Positions 50,435 to 61,299 are shown, numbered from the stretch's first letter. The stretch is 64,000 nucleotides of DNA from MWAR01 sp035388825 (GCA_035388825.1 DAOOQQ010000011.1:27753-91752); one strand, 5' to 3'. The notes: generated by a model not told the origin, from the letters alone. Program-made: numbers and translations.

Positions 50435-51796
50435 CTAGTCCGCCAGTCCTTCGGGTTCCGGGGCGGGAGCAGGAGGCTCGGGATGCTTGCGCGTCACTTT
50501 CAGACGCAGGATCCGGTTTCCCTTCAGGTCGGTCACCTGGAAGCAGGCGGCGGGCTCGTCGAGCTTCTCGTCGCGACGCGGAATGCGGCCCAGTTTTTCC
50601 AGCACGTAGCCGCTGACCGTCTCGGAATCCTCGTATTCGAGCTCGAGTCCGAGCTCGGCCTCGAGATCCGCGATGCCATACCGCGCATCGACGCTGAACA
50701 CATCAGGCTCGAGGCGGATGATCGGGGCCTGTTCGTCCTGATCATACTCGTCGACGATCTCGCCGACGATCTCCTCGAGCAGATCTTCGATGGTGACGAG
50801 GCCGGAGATCCCGCCGTATTCGTCGACGACGAGAGCCAGGTGCATCTTGCGCTTCTGGAACTCGCGCAGCATGTCGTCCAGCTTCTTCGTCTCGGGAACG
50901 AAGCAGGCCGGCCGCAGCAGCTTCGAGAGGTCGTATCCGGCTTTCAGCTCCTCGTATCGCATCAGCAGATCCTTGACGTAGAGGATGCCGACGATCTTGT
51001 CGAGCGAGCCGTCGTAGACGGGGAACCGCGAGTGGCCGTCGTCACGGACGAACTTCAGCAGGGCATCGAGCGGCATGGTCAGGGGGACCGCCATCACGTC
51101 GGGCCGCGGCACCATGACTTCGCGCACGAGCGTTTCGCCGAACTCGAACACCGAGCTGATCATTTCCTTTTCGTCGCGCTCGATGATGCCGACCTCTTCG
51201 CCCAGGGAAAAGTAGCTGTCGATCTGGTCGAGCGAAGTGGCCGAACCGAGTTTGCGGTTCCAGTCGGCGTAGGAGGGGATGATCCGATGCAGGGCGGCAT
51301 CCAGCAAGGTCGTAACGGGCCGCAGAAGGAAGATGACGAGGCGCAGGGGTTTGACGGCGATGCGGGCATACCGCTGGGCATTGAAGATGGCGAGCGTTTT
51401 CGGCGTGATTTCCCCGCACACCAGCAGCAGAATCGTCATGAGGGCGGTCGCCACGGCAATGCACATCTGGGGCGACGCGCCGAGCGGGGAGGCGGCGAGC
51501 CACGAGATGGCCGGCAGCGTGTGCACGAGATAGGCCGTCGCCATCGCGGTTGCCGCGACGTTCACGAACGTGTTCCCCAGCAGCAGCGTGATCAGCAGCC
51601 GCTGTTTGTCGGCCAGCACGCCGAGGATTTCACCGGCGCGCTCGTCCCCCTCGTCTTCGAGCTTTTTCAACCGGAGGGGCGAAAGGGAGAAAAATGCCGT
51701 CTCGGTGGCCGAGAAGAACGCGGAACAGCAGAGCAGGAGCAGAAAAACGAGCGCATACCCGGGATCGGGCAGAAGCGCAGAGCCGGAGTCATCCAT
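50435..51796 (-). CDS. CorC/HlyC-type membrane protein, paralogue
   Basis: The 453-residue protein has the same domain order as its neighbour, with a CNNM domain containing LLLCCSAFFSATETAFFSLSPL, a CBS pair with DGHSRFPVYDGSLDKIVG, and a CorC_HlyC end with VVDEYGGISGLVTIEDLLEEIVG. It is separated from the first copy by 27 bases and overlaps ybeY by eight bases. The two differ enough to be an old duplication. Confidence 0.92.
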   Translation of the reverse strand: MDDSGSALLPDPGYALVFLLLLCCSAFFSATETAFFSLSPLRLKKLEDEGDERAGEILGVLADKQRLLITLLLGNTFVNVAATAMATAYLVHTLPAISWLAASPLGASPQMCIAVATALMTILLLVCGEITPKTLAIFNAQRYARIAVKPLRLVIFLLRPVTTLLDAALHRIIPSYADWNRKLGSATSLDQIDSYFSLGEEVGIIERDEKEMISSVFEFGETLVREVMVPRPDVMAVPLTMPLDALLKFVRDDGHSRFPVYDGSLDKIVGILYVKDLLMRYEELKAGYDLSKLLRPACFVPETKKLDDMLREFQKRKMHLALVVDEYGGISGLVTIEDLLEEIVGEIVDEYDQDEQAPIIRLEPDVFSVDARYGIADLEAELGLELEYEDSETVSGYVLEKLGRIPRRDEKLDEPAACFQVTDLKGNRILRLKVTRKHPEPPAPAPEPEGLAD

Positions 51797-52397
51797 CGAG
51801 GTGCCGACCTCCGGTCTTCTTCGTCTTCCGGGCGGGCTCGGCAGCCGGCTTCGGGCCGGCGGCGCCGGAAGCCCGGCGCGGTGACGGCCGGGAGGCTGCG
51901 GTCCGTTCGGTCCGGCCGATCAGCGTCGAATGGCCGATCTTCTCGAGGCTCTTGAGCAGTTTTCGATCGCACAGATGGCGGCAGATCGCCGCCTCACGAT
52001 CGCGCATCCGAAGCTGGTCCGAACTGGTGTCGTGATCGTAGCCCATCAGGTGGAGAACGCCGTGGATCAGCAGGAAGGCGGTTTCGAGCCCGACCGAGTG
52101 GCTGAGTTTCGCGGCCTGGCGGTGAGCCGTCTCGATGCTGATGACCACGTCGCCGATCGCCCGGACCTCGGCCTCGAGCTCCTCGTCGTCGATCGGGAAC
52201 GAAAGGACATCCGTCGGCCGGTTCCGGCCGAGGTAATCGTTGTTCAGCTTCTGGATGAAGTCGTCGTCGCACAGGACGATGGACAGCTCGACGTTCTCCG
52301 GCGCGTCTTCGAAGCGCAGGATCTCCTCCGCGACGGCGCGGAGACGGGTGAGGTTGAATCTAGTCTTCTTTTGGCGGTTGCTGATGAGGATTTCCAT
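51789..52397 (-). CDS. ybeY: endoribonuclease YbeY with a basic C-terminal tail
   Basis: The 202-residue protein has the metal-binding motif HGVLHLMGYDHDT, DVLSFPIDDEE and the RNA-binding N-terminal half of YbeY, which processes 16S rRNA 3' ends. Residues from about 160 are an extra Lys/Arg/Ala/Pro tail (RRASGAAGPKPAAEPARKTKK). It starts inside the last 38 bases of the pgpH-like gene. The start MEILISNRQKK fits the family. Confidence 0.93.
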   Translation of the reverse strand: MEILISNRQKKTRFNLTRLRAVAEEILRFEDAPENVELSIVLCDDDFIQKLNNDYLGRNRPTDVLSFPIDDEELEAEVRAIGDVVISIETAHRQAAKLSHSVGLETAFLLIHGVLHLMGYDHDTSSDQLRMRDREAAICRHLCDRKLLKSLEKIGHSTLIGRTERTAASRPSPRRASGAAGPKPAAEPARKTKKTGGRHLDG

Positions 52398-54555
52398 CCG
52401 GGCCTCCCTTTGGCTGATTCGACAGCTTGCCGGGGTAGTCGATTCTCCCATGATACATGGAAGTCAGAACGCGGATAAAGGTCTGCTCGATCCGCTCGAT
52501 GTCTTTGAGGGTCAGATCGCTCTCGTCGAGCTGGTTTTCGTCGTTCAGCTTGTTCTCGACGATCTTTTTCACCAGCCCCTCGATGCGGCTGTGCGTGTGC
52601 TGCGGCAGGGTGCGCGAGGCCGCCTCGACGGCGTCGGCCAGCATGATGATCGCGGCCTCCTTCGTCTGGGGTTTGGGCCCCGGGTACCGGAACCGCTCCT
52701 CGCTGACCGCCTGGCCGTCGGTATCCGTCTTGGCCTGCTCGTAGAAGTAGCTGATCAGGGTCGTGCCGTGGTGCTGCGTGATCAGCGACACGACCCGCTC
52801 GGGAAGGGCGTATTCGCGGGCGAGGTCGGCCCCGTCCCGGATGTGGCCGACGAGGATCAGGCTCGACATATACGGCGTAAGCTGGTCGTGCTGGTTGCGG
52901 TTCGTCTGATTTTCTACGAAATATAACGGACGCTTTAGTTTTCCGATGTCGTGGAAATAAGCGCCGATCTTGGCGAGCAGACCGTCGGCATTGATCTCGT
53001 TCGCGGCCGCTTCCGACAGGTTGGCGACCATGATGCTGTGCTGGTAGGTGCCTGGCGCCTCCTCGGCGAGCCGCTTCATCAGGGGCTGGGACAGATCCGC
53101 CAGTTCGAGGAGACGGGAGCCGGTGGCAAGGGCGAAGTAGGTCTCGACGTAGGGAAGCACGCCGTTCGCCGCGATGCCGGCCACGACGCCGTTTCCGAAT
53201 CCGCAGGCTATCGTCACGAGCATGCCGCGCAGGTTCGCAAGATTGATGTTTTCGGCGTCGAGCATCAGCAGGCCAACCAGGGCGATCGCGTTCGCAAGGC
53301 CGGCTTTGAGGCCGGCACCGCCGATCATTCCCCGCAGGTTGCCCTCGCGCGACGAGTGGAGCGTCAGGGTGCCCAGCACGCCGCCCAGCAGGCTGACGAT
53401 GGCGAGCCGGGCGTTCGCCTCGGCCAGGACGCACAGGAGGATCCCCAGAAGGAGCTGGTGGAACAGGGCAAGCTGGAAATCCAGAAGCAGGACCATCAGC
53501 AGGCCGATGGCCGGCAGCGGCGAGAAGAGCAGGCACAGCTCCATCTGGTCGTAGGCGCTGGCCACCGCGATCACGATCTTCGCCGTGAGCAGCGTCGCGA
53601 CCCAGAGACCGGCCGTCAGGCGGAACAGCTCCGACTCTTTCAGGATCTGGTGGCGCGTCAGGCGCAGGTGGGAAAGACAGATGGTCAGCAGCAGGCCGGC
53701 CAGCAACAGGTTCCCCAGGAAAGCCAGCGCCCGGTTCTTCTGGAGCTGCTTTTCCAGGGTCTTGAGGACGTACACGTCGTCGGCCGTCACGATCACGCCG
53801 CGGTCGACGATCTTCTGCCCCTTCTGGAAACTGCGTTTGACGGGCGTCACGGACCGGCTGGCGGCCTCGCGCCGGGCACGCGTCGCCTTCTCGTTCTCGA
53901 TCGAGTTCACCATCAGGGTGTTTCTGACAATATCGGTCAATATCTTTTTGAACCCCGGCTGGCCCGGCATCGAGTCGGTGTTCTTCTTCACCTCGCCGCG
54001 CACGCCGTCGAGGGTACGGGTGGTGATGATGGTCTGGTTGAAATTCAGCAGCATCTGCCGGCCGGTGACGTTCAACCGGTCGATCTCGGCGGAGGAGAGG
54101 GCGCTCGACATCCGCAGCCCCTCGTCATCGAGCAGTTTGTCGGAATGGAAGTAACTCGCGATCGTCTCTTCGTGCAGCTCCATCGGGTCGCGGTCCCGCC
54201 AGTCCTGGGTGAACCGGCCCAGCTCGCCCATGAAGCGGCTGAACCGGGAGAGCATCTCGGCCTCGGCGTTGTCGATGTGCGTGATGACCGGTTCGACGCG
54301 CTCCTCCTCGAGGCGGCGCAGTTCGGCCGTCTTGCGTTCGTCGACGAAGCTGATCGCGCGCGGGGCGACGATCGTCTTTGGTGCCTCGTGGCCCTCGACC
54401 ACCTCGGGACTGAAACTGGTGAAATCGATGAACAGGATCAACACGACGGCCCCGAAGAACAGGCCGAACTCGCGCAGGAAGCTCGGCTGCCGTTTGGCCG
54501 GCAGATCCAGCCAGCGCATCAGGGCCGAAAAGATCGAGGCGGCGCGTTCGCTCAT
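52360..54555 (-). CDS. pgpH: 7TM-HD (PgpH-like) cyclic-di-AMP phosphodiesterase
   Basis: The 731-residue protein has an N-terminal membrane anchor, a large extracellular 7TMR-HDED region (about 65-255), seven membrane helices (about 275-490) and a C-terminal HD domain with YQHSIMVANL, AYFHDIGKLKRP and ITQHHGTTLI. The family hydrolyses c-di-AMP. The phoH-pgpH-ybeY-era order matches many bacteria. Confidence 0.93.
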   Translation of the reverse strand: MSERAASIFSALMRWLDLPAKRQPSFLREFGLFFGAVVLILFIDFTSFSPEVVEGHEAPKTIVAPRAISFVDERKTAELRRLEEERVEPVITHIDNAEAEMLSRFSRFMGELGRFTQDWRDRDPMELHEETIASYFHSDKLLDDEGLRMSSALSSAEIDRLNVTGRQMLLNFNQTIITTRTLDGVRGEVKKNTDSMPGQPGFKKILTDIVRNTLMVNSIENEKATRARREAASRSVTPVKRSFQKGQKIVDRGVIVTADDVYVLKTLEKQLQKNRALAFLGNLLLAGLLLTICLSHLRLTRHQILKESELFRLTAGLWVATLLTAKIVIAVASAYDQMELCLLFSPLPAIGLLMVLLLDFQLALFHQLLLGILLCVLAEANARLAIVSLLGGVLGTLTLHSSREGNLRGMIGGAGLKAGLANAIALVGLLMLDAENINLANLRGMLVTIACGFGNGVVAGIAANGVLPYVETYFALATGSRLLELADLSQPLMKRLAEEAPGTYQHSIMVANLSEAAANEINADGLLAKIGAYFHDIGKLKRPLYFVENQTNRNQHDQLTPYMSSLILVGHIRDGADLAREYALPERVVSLITQHHGTTLISYFYEQAKTDTDGQAVSEERFRYPGPKPQTKEAAIIMLADAVEAASRTLPQHTHSRIEGLVKKIVENKLNDENQLDESDLTLKDIERIEQTFIRVLTSMYHGRIDYPGKLSNQPKGGPDGNPHQQPPKED

Positions 54556-55562
54556 GCCGGGCCGCCTTTCCCGGCGTCGTAGATCTCATACGCCTGGATG
54601 ATGCGGCGCACCAGCTCGTGCCGGATCACATCCTGCTCCCCGAGGTCGATGAAGGCCAGCCGGTCGATGCCGCCGAGCACCTGGCGCAGCGAGTGGAGCG
54701 AGGAATCCCTCGCCGAAGGCAGGTCGATCTGCGTCCGGTCGCCCGTGACGACCACGCGGGAACCGTATCCCATGCGGGTCAGGAACATCCGCATCTGTTT
54801 TTCCGTCGTATTCTGCGCCTCGTCGAGAACGATGAACGCCTCGTTGAAGGTGCGGCCGCGCATGTAGCCCAGCGGTGTGATCTCGATGACCCCCTGCCGG
54901 AGCAGTTGCTGGAATCGGGCGATGCCCAGGAACTCCTGGAGCGCGTCGTACAGGGGCCGGAAGTGCGGATCCACTTTTTCCATGAGATCGCCGGGCAGAT
55001 AGCCGAGCTTCTCGCCGGCCTCGATCGTGGGCCGGGAAAGAATGACCCGGCTCACCTGCCGGTCCCGCAGGGCCCGCACGGCCATGGCGCAGGCGAGGTA
55101 GGTCTTGCCCGTGCCTGCAGGACCGATCGAGATCGTCACCTCGTGCGACCGGATCGCATCGAGGTAGGACTGCTGCATCGCGGTCTTGGCCCGCACTGGG
55201 CGGCCGGAATGCGTCACGAGTAGCTCCGGATAGGATTCTCCCGCCTGGCGGGGCGGTTCCTGGCCGTTGCGGGGCGGCTGGACATCCCCGGGCCGCTCCC
55301 CGACACATTCGGCGAACAGCCGGCGCAGGTCGCCGGTGGCGAGGCCGCCCTCGGTTGCAAGCCGGCGGGACAGGGCTTCGACGAACTTTCGGACCAGCTC
55401 GATCTTGGCCGGTTCACCGCCGACGAGCAGCTGGTTCCCGCGGGCGCGAACCGTCACCTCGGGAATCGTCCGCACCAGATCGAGACCGCGGGACTCTCCC
55501 GCCCCCAGCATGTGCCGGCAGACGTCCTCGCCGAGTTCGAAAATCTCCTCGTGCCGGCTCAT
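54552..55562 (-). CDS. phoH: PhoH-like ATPase
   Basis: The 336-residue protein has a KH-like N-terminal domain and a PhoH ATPase with Walker A GPAGTGKT (147-154), LSRPTIEAGEKLGYLPGDLMEK, VLDEAQNTTEKQMRMFLTR and GDRTQIDLP. The 51-amino-acid stretch between the two parts is low-complexity. It overlaps rbgA and pgpH by four bases each. Confidence 0.95.
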   Translation of the reverse strand: MSRHEEIFELGEDVCRHMLGAGESRGLDLVRTIPEVTVRARGNQLLVGGEPAKIELVRKFVEALSRRLATEGGLATGDLRRLFAECVGERPGDVQPPRNGQEPPRQAGESYPELLVTHSGRPVRAKTAMQQSYLDAIRSHEVTISIGPAGTGKTYLACAMAVRALRDRQVSRVILSRPTIEAGEKLGYLPGDLMEKVDPHFRPLYDALQEFLGIARFQQLLRQGVIEITPLGYMRGRTFNEAFIVLDEAQNTTEKQMRMFLTRMGYGSRVVVTGDRTQIDLPSARDSSLHSLRQVLGGIDRLAFIDLGEQDVIRHELVRRIIQAYEIYDAGKGGPA

Positions 55563-56419
55563 TCCTCCGTCACCTCGACCGTCTTCAGCGCCTCGACCAT
55601 ATCGGCCGCCTCGAGCGTCACCCGGCCGAAGCCGCCGCTCTGGAAGCGCTTCACCAGATCCTGGGCGGCGCGACGCTCGTCGGGAACGCCACCGCGGGCC
55701 AGGAAGTTCATCCGGCGCGCATACAGCGGCAGGAAGGCATCGAACGAGCCCCCGGCCTCGCCGGCGAAGCCGGGAAGTATAGCATCCAATTTAATATTTT
55801 TGAGTATTTCACAAAGCCGCCGGGCCTGGGAGGTCTGATCGTCATCCCGCCCCGGCACGGTGTTGATCAACCGGAGGACCTCGCCCCGCTTCAGGAGGCC
55901 GAAATCGAGAACCCCCGGAAGATCCAGCAGCTCGAGGCTGCCGGCAAGCTTGATCCACTGGATGTCGCGCGTCACGCCCGGCAGGTTCGCCACGCGCGCG
56001 GCCTTGCGGCCGGCAAGAGCGTTGATGAGCGTCGATTTGCCGACGTTGGGAATGCCGATCACCATCATCCGACGCACCTGGCGCTGGGATCCGCCGGCTT
56101 TCGCCGCCGCCTCGGTGACCGCGCGCAGCCGGCGGTTGAGCTCCTTCACCGATGCCGCCTGGCGGGCATCGAGCGGCTGGCACGGCTGTCCTTCGGCCTC
56201 GAACCGGTCCACCCAGGCCCGGGTCTGGTCGGGGTCGGCCAGGTCCGCTTTTCCCAGGATGACGAGGGAGGGCTTTTTGAGCCGCTTGACGAGGCCCGGC
56301 AGGCGCGATGAGAGGGGCATGCGCGCGTCGAGCAGTTCGACGACGAGATCCACGACCGGGATGAACCGCTCGATGGACCGGAAAGCCTTGCGAATGTGGC
56401 CGGGGAGTTCCCTGTTCAT
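55559..56419 (-). CDS. rbgA: ribosome biogenesis GTPase RbgA (YlqF)
   Basis: The 286-residue circularly permuted GTPase has G4 (GKADLAD) before G1 (GIPNVGKST) and G3 DLPG, as in YlqF/RbgA, which helps 50S maturation. I start at the ATG at 56419 (MNRELPGHIRKAFR), and the longer frame overlaps lepB. A weak SD only. Confidence 0.93.
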   Translation of the reverse strand: MNRELPGHIRKAFRSIERFIPVVDLVVELLDARMPLSSRLPGLVKRLKKPSLVILGKADLADPDQTRAWVDRFEAEGQPCQPLDARQAASVKELNRRLRAVTEAAAKAGGSQRQVRRMMVIGIPNVGKSTLINALAGRKAARVANLPGVTRDIQWIKLAGSLELLDLPGVLDFGLLKRGEVLRLINTVPGRDDDQTSQARRLCEILKNIKLDAILPGFAGEAGGSFDAFLPLYARRMNFLARGGVPDERRAAQDLVKRFQSGGFGRVTLEAADMVEALKTVEVTEE

Positions 56420-56433
56420 ACGAATGTGCCCGG

Positions 56434-57462
56434 TCAGTTCTCGCCGGAGGCGGATTCGGCCGGTGTTCCGGGGATGCTGTTCGGATGCGGGTGGCTGCGG
56501 ATCGGCCGGAACCGGGCCATCGGCCAGTACAGCAGCACGGCCTGCCCCTTCAGGTTCTTGAGAGGCATGGGCCCCCAGAACCGGCTGTCGGCGCTGTTGT
56601 TGCGGTTGTCCCCCATCACGAACAGGCTGTCGAGCGGCACGCGGGTCTCGAAATCCTGCCACGGCGGCTCGGCAATGTAGGGCTCGTTCAGTGGAACACC
56701 GTTCACCGAGACGACCCCCTCGACGATCCGGATCGAATCGCCGGGAAGCCCGATGACGCGCTTGATGAAATCGCGCGGCGCGGCGTTGGGGTTCTTGTCG
56801 GGATACTTGAACACGACGATATCCCCGCGTTTCGGGAGAGAGAACCAGTAGCGGGGGCCGAACGGGATCCGGCCGTCGAGCGAGAGATCCGCCACGTACG
56901 CGAACCGGTTCACCAGGATCCGGTCACCGGCCCGGTTCAGATCATTCGTGACCGGGTCGCGCTTCTCGCCGAGCAGGGTCGGCTCCATGCTCCCCGTCGG
57001 GATCCAGAAGGCCTGCAGCACGAGACTGCGGATCAGGAGGGCCAGCAGGAACGCGATGAACACCGTCTCGTTCCACTCCCGGAACGAGGATTTGTAATGG
57101 ATCGTGAACCGGCACTCATCGACAGGCCGGCTATCGGTGTCGGTGACCCGGATGGCAATGTCGTTCGCCCCGTTCCGGAGGGTGACGGCGGTTTCGAACC
57201 GGCCGCGGTCGGGCGGGGCAAGCAGGAAACGCAGCGGCGACCGGCCGCGCGGATGCTGTTCCAGGATCAACTGGAACCCATCCGGCAGCCGGCCGGCCAC
57301 CGTTCCCAGGATGGTGAGGGCGGATTCGCCGAGCACCTCGTCGGGATCGAGACGGTCGATGGCGATGGCCGTCGACTGTCCCGACCGGACCGAGACATCG
57401 TGAATCTCGACCGCCTTCGCGCCGGTGGCGGACCCTGCCGGCGCCGGGGCTTCGTGACTCAC
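56434..57462 (-). CDS. lepB: signal peptidase I with an N-terminal Ig-like extension
   Basis: The 342-residue protein has a membrane segment (132-153) and the catalytic S158 in IPTGSMEPTLL and K234 in DFIKRVIGLPGD, with GDNRNNSADSRFWG. Ahead of it is a domain of about 130 residues with beta strands (FETAVTLRNGANDIAIRVTD), like a CARDB/Ig fold, which normal LepB lacks. It starts with GTG and overlaps rplS by four bases. By the usual topology the extension would be cytoplasmic. Confidence 0.93.
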   Translation of the reverse strand: MSHEAPAPAGSATGAKAVEIHDVSVRSGQSTAIAIDRLDPDEVLGESALTILGTVAGRLPDGFQLILEQHPRGRSPLRFLLAPPDRGRFETAVTLRNGANDIAIRVTDTDSRPVDECRFTIHYKSSFREWNETVFIAFLLALLIRSLVLQAFWIPTGSMEPTLLGEKRDPVTNDLNRAGDRILVNRFAYVADLSLDGRIPFGPRYWFSLPKRGDIVVFKYPDKNPNAAPRDFIKRVIGLPGDSIRIVEGVVSVNGVPLNEPYIAEPPWQDFETRVPLDSLFVMGDNRNNSADSRFWGPMPLKNLKGQAVLLYWPMARFRPIRSHPHPNSIPGTPAESASGEN

Positions 57463-57830
57463 TCTTCGGCCTTCGCCACCATCAGCTTGTCTTTCACGCG
57501 GGTCTTCTTGCCGACGCGATCGCGCAGGTAGTACAGCTTGGCGCGGGCCGTCTTGCCGCGGCGAACGACCTTGATCTCGGCCAGGCTCGGGGAGTTGAGC
57601 AGGAAGGTGCGCTCGACGCCGACGCCGTAGGAGATCTTGCGGACGGTGAAGTTCTCGCGGAGGCCGGTATACCGCTTCGAGATCACGACGCCTTCGAACG
57701 CCTGGAGGCGTTCTTTGTCGCCTTCACGGACCTTGATGGCGATGCGCAGGGTGTCGCCCGGGACGAACTCGGGAAGGGCTTTGCGGTCTTTCATGTAGCC
57801 GCGTTCGATGCTTTCGATGGTGGGGTTCAT
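57459..57830 (-). CDS. rplS: 50S ribosomal protein L19
   Basis: The 123-residue protein matches bL19, including FVPGDTLRIAIKVREGDKER, EGVVISKRYTG, SYGVGVERTFLLNSP and ARAKLYYLR. It ends in the overlap with lepB. The order trmD-rplS is conserved in bacteria. Confidence 0.98.
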   Translation of the reverse strand: MNPTIESIERGYMKDRKALPEFVPGDTLRIAIKVREGDKERLQAFEGVVISKRYTGLRENFTVRKISYGVGVERTFLLNSPSLAEIKVVRRGKTARAKLYYLRDRVGKKTRVKDKLMVAKAEE

Positions 57831-57872
57831 GTCTCTGCTCCTTCAGGGTATTGAATGAACCGGGTGGCCGGT

Positions 57873-58640
57873 TCAGCTTGTCGTTGTTGGGGAAATCGGG
57901 ACCCCGTCGTTCCCGCCCGCGGCGATCGCCGCCTGCAGGGCGGCTCTGTCGCTCCCGGACAGTTCCTGGGTCGTGAGGACATCCGGCCGCCGGATGGCCG
58001 TCGTCAGGAGAGCCTGACCGCGGCGCCAGCCGGTGATACGCCCATGATGCCCTTCCATGAGCGTCGCCGGCACGTTCCTGCCTTCCCAGGCGGCGGGACG
58101 TGTATACTGCGGATGATCGAGGATACCGGTGTAGAACGAATCCTGTTCGACCGACTCGTGCCGGCCGACCGTGCCGGGGATCATGCGCGAAACCGCATCG
58201 ACGAGCGCCATTGCGGCAATCTCGCCCCCGGTCAGCACGTAGTCCCCGATCGAGACCTGGAGATCGAACTCGCTCCTGATGCGCTCGTCAAAGCCTTCAT
58301 ACCGGCCGCAGACGAGAATCAGGCGCGGGCAGCCCGCCAGCTCGCGCACCAGGGTCTGGGTGAGCGGAACGCCCTGGGGCGTCAGACCGATCACCGCCGC
58401 CGGGGGACCGGCGCGACGGAGGTCGCGGATGCAGGAAACGAGCGGTCCCGGCTTGAGGATCATGCCCGGACCACCCCCGAACGCCGTGTCATCGACCGTC
58501 TTGTGGCGCCCGTCGCCGTACTCGCGCAGCGAATGGAGGCCGATCTCGACCAGCCCCTGACGCCGGGCCGCTCCGAGCACGCTTTCGTCGAAAACGCGGT
58601 CGAAGACACCGGGCAGGAGGGTGATGATCTCGATCTTCAC
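57873..58640 (-). CDS. trmD: tRNA (guanine-37-N1)-methyltransferase
   Basis: The 255-residue SPOUT methyltransferase modifies G37 of tRNA. Motifs include DDTAFGGGPGMILKPGPL, LVCGRYEGFDERI, SIGDYVLTGGE and the C-terminal HPQYTRPAAWEGRNVP. It starts with GTG and lies 13 bases after rimM. Confidence 0.97.
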   Translation of the reverse strand: MKIEIITLLPGVFDRVFDESVLGAARRQGLVEIGLHSLREYGDGRHKTVDDTAFGGGPGMILKPGPLVSCIRDLRRAGPPAAVIGLTPQGVPLTQTLVRELAGCPRLILVCGRYEGFDERIRSEFDLQVSIGDYVLTGGEIAAMALVDAVSRMIPGTVGRHESVEQDSFYTGILDHPQYTRPAAWEGRNVPATLMEGHHGRITGWRRGQALLTTAIRRPDVLTTQELSGSDRAALQAAIAAGGNDGVPISPTTTS

Positions 58641-58653
58641 GGGTTCTCCTTCT

Positions 58654-59238
58654 TCAGTCGACGGGAACGTGCCGCTCGAGCGGCTCGCTCAGTCTGACCG
58701 TTCGGGTCTGGCGGTCGATGCCGGTGATGCAGGCGCGCCGGTAGGGCACGAGCACCTCGCCGAGCTTCGGCGACCGCACCGTGAGGTACGGGGACGGAAC
58801 GTCGGCAACGAGCTGTTCGACCACACCTTCGTTCGCGCCCTGGGGCCCGATGACGGTCATGCCTTCGAGCTCGTCGGGATAGAACGCGCCTTCCGGCGGC
58901 GGAACGCGCTCGGCGCGGTCGATCACGAACTCGCCCGGAATCAGGGTGCGGGCGGTGTCCATGTCTTCGATCCCTTCGAACATCAGATCGATCTGGGCGG
59001 GCGACGAGGTCTCACGGACATCGACGACCGTCAGCAACCGCATCGGCTGGCCCTGCCGACGCAGGTTGAGCGTCGAGCCGGGCGCGAAGCGGTCGAGATG
59101 ATCCGTGTTCAGGGTGACCCGCACCCACCCCTGCAGGCCGACGGCCTTCGCGAGGCGGGCTACGACCACCGTCCCGGCTTCGGTTCCCCGAGGGGAATCG
59201 GCTGCCAGGCCGGCGGCGGGCTCCAGGATCTTCGCCAT
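58654..59238 (-). CDS. rimM: ribosome maturation factor RimM
   Basis: The 194-residue protein has the N-terminal RimM domain (VVARLAKAVGLQGWVRV) and the C-terminal PRC barrel (EGAFYPDELEGMTVIG), and binds uS19 during 30S assembly. It is 3 bases from khpA and part of the rpsP-trmD unit. Confidence 0.96.
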   Translation of the reverse strand: MAKILEPAAGLAADSPRGTEAGTVVVARLAKAVGLQGWVRVTLNTDHLDRFAPGSTLNLRRQGQPMRLLTVVDVRETSSPAQIDLMFEGIEDMDTARTLIPGEFVIDRAERVPPPEGAFYPDELEGMTVIGPQGANEGVVEQLVADVPSPYLTVRSPKLGEVLVPYRRACITGIDRQTRTVRLSEPLERHVPVD

Positions 59239-59241
59239 GGG

Positions 59242-59493
59242 TCAGACCAGCTCCATCATGACGCGCTTCTCTCCCGGGAGCGACGCGGCTCTCAGAATCG
59301 TGCGCAGCGAGTTGATGGTCCGGCCCTTCTTTCCGATCACCTTGCCGTTGTCTTCGGGATGCACCTGCACCTCGTAGACCACGGTGCCATCACCCTCGAT
59401 CGGCCTGACATGCACCTCGTCCGGATGTTCGACGAGGGCACAGACCAGAACGTGAATCAGTTCCTGGACGGGATCGTGAGTCACTTCGGGCAC
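59242..59493 (-). CDS. khpA: KH-domain RNA-binding protein KhpA
   Basis: The 83-residue protein is a single KH domain with the GKKG loop (GKVIGKKGRTINSLRTILRA). It is the small YlqC/KhpA protein that normally lies between rpsP and rimM. It starts with GTG at 59493, three bases after an AAGGAGT SD, and a second GTG is nine bases on. Confidence 0.93.
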   Translation of the reverse strand: MPEVTHDPVQELIHVLVCALVEHPDEVHVRPIEGDGTVVYEVQVHPEDNGKVIGKKGRTINSLRTILRAASLPGEKRVMMELV

Positions 59494-59524
59494 ACTCCTT
59501 TTTCAGAGAAAGGGGAAAACCGGT

Positions 59525-59821
59525 TCAGGCGGTCTTCGTCCACTCGAGGCGGGTCTTGCCGTTCTGGCTGACCTGGCTCTGGCGGATGCCCTTCTGGCGA
59601 AGCAGGTCGCGAACCGTTTCGCTGGGCTGGGCGCCGGTCTTCAGATACTCCATGACCCGCTCTTCGTTCAGGATGACGTGGGCAGGGTGGGAAATCGGGT
59701 TGTAATGGCCCAGATTCTCGAGGGTCTTGCCGTCGCGGGTCTTGCGGCCGTCGACTGCCACCACCCGGTAGCACGGGCGGTTCTTGGTCCCCAGCATTTT
59801 GAGGCGGATACTGACAGACAT
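59525..59821 (-). CDS. rpsP: 30S ribosomal protein S16
   Basis: The 98-residue protein matches bS16 (VSIRLKMLGTKNRPCYRVVAVD, ENLGHYNPISHPA). It is 31 bases upstream of khpA in the typical rpsP-khpA-rimM-trmD-rplS order. Confidence 0.97.
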   Translation of the reverse strand: MSVSIRLKMLGTKNRPCYRVVAVDGRKTRDGKTLENLGHYNPISHPAHVILNEERVMEYLKTGAQPSETVRDLLRQKGIRQSQVSQNGKTRLEWTKTA

Positions 59822-59880
59822 GTGTGTACTCCTTTTCGATCTTCCTGCCGGGCGATGCCGGCCGGTGTATTCCGTTGGGG

Positions 59881-61224
<1,344 letters not shown>

Positions 61225-61270
61225 GATTCAAACCTCTTCCTGTGATCAAAAATACGGATAGCAGAGGGGC

Positions 61271-61299
61271 AGTATACAGCAGGAAGGGCGGCAAGTCAA
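61271..61299 (-). promoter_or_regulatory. sigma-70 promoter of the ffh operon
   Basis: On the minus strand TTGACT (61299-61294) and TATACT (61276-61271) are separated by 17 bases. Transcription would start near 61264, 40 bases before the ffh ATG. It appears to be the only strong promoter upstream of this long gene string. Confidence 0.75.
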
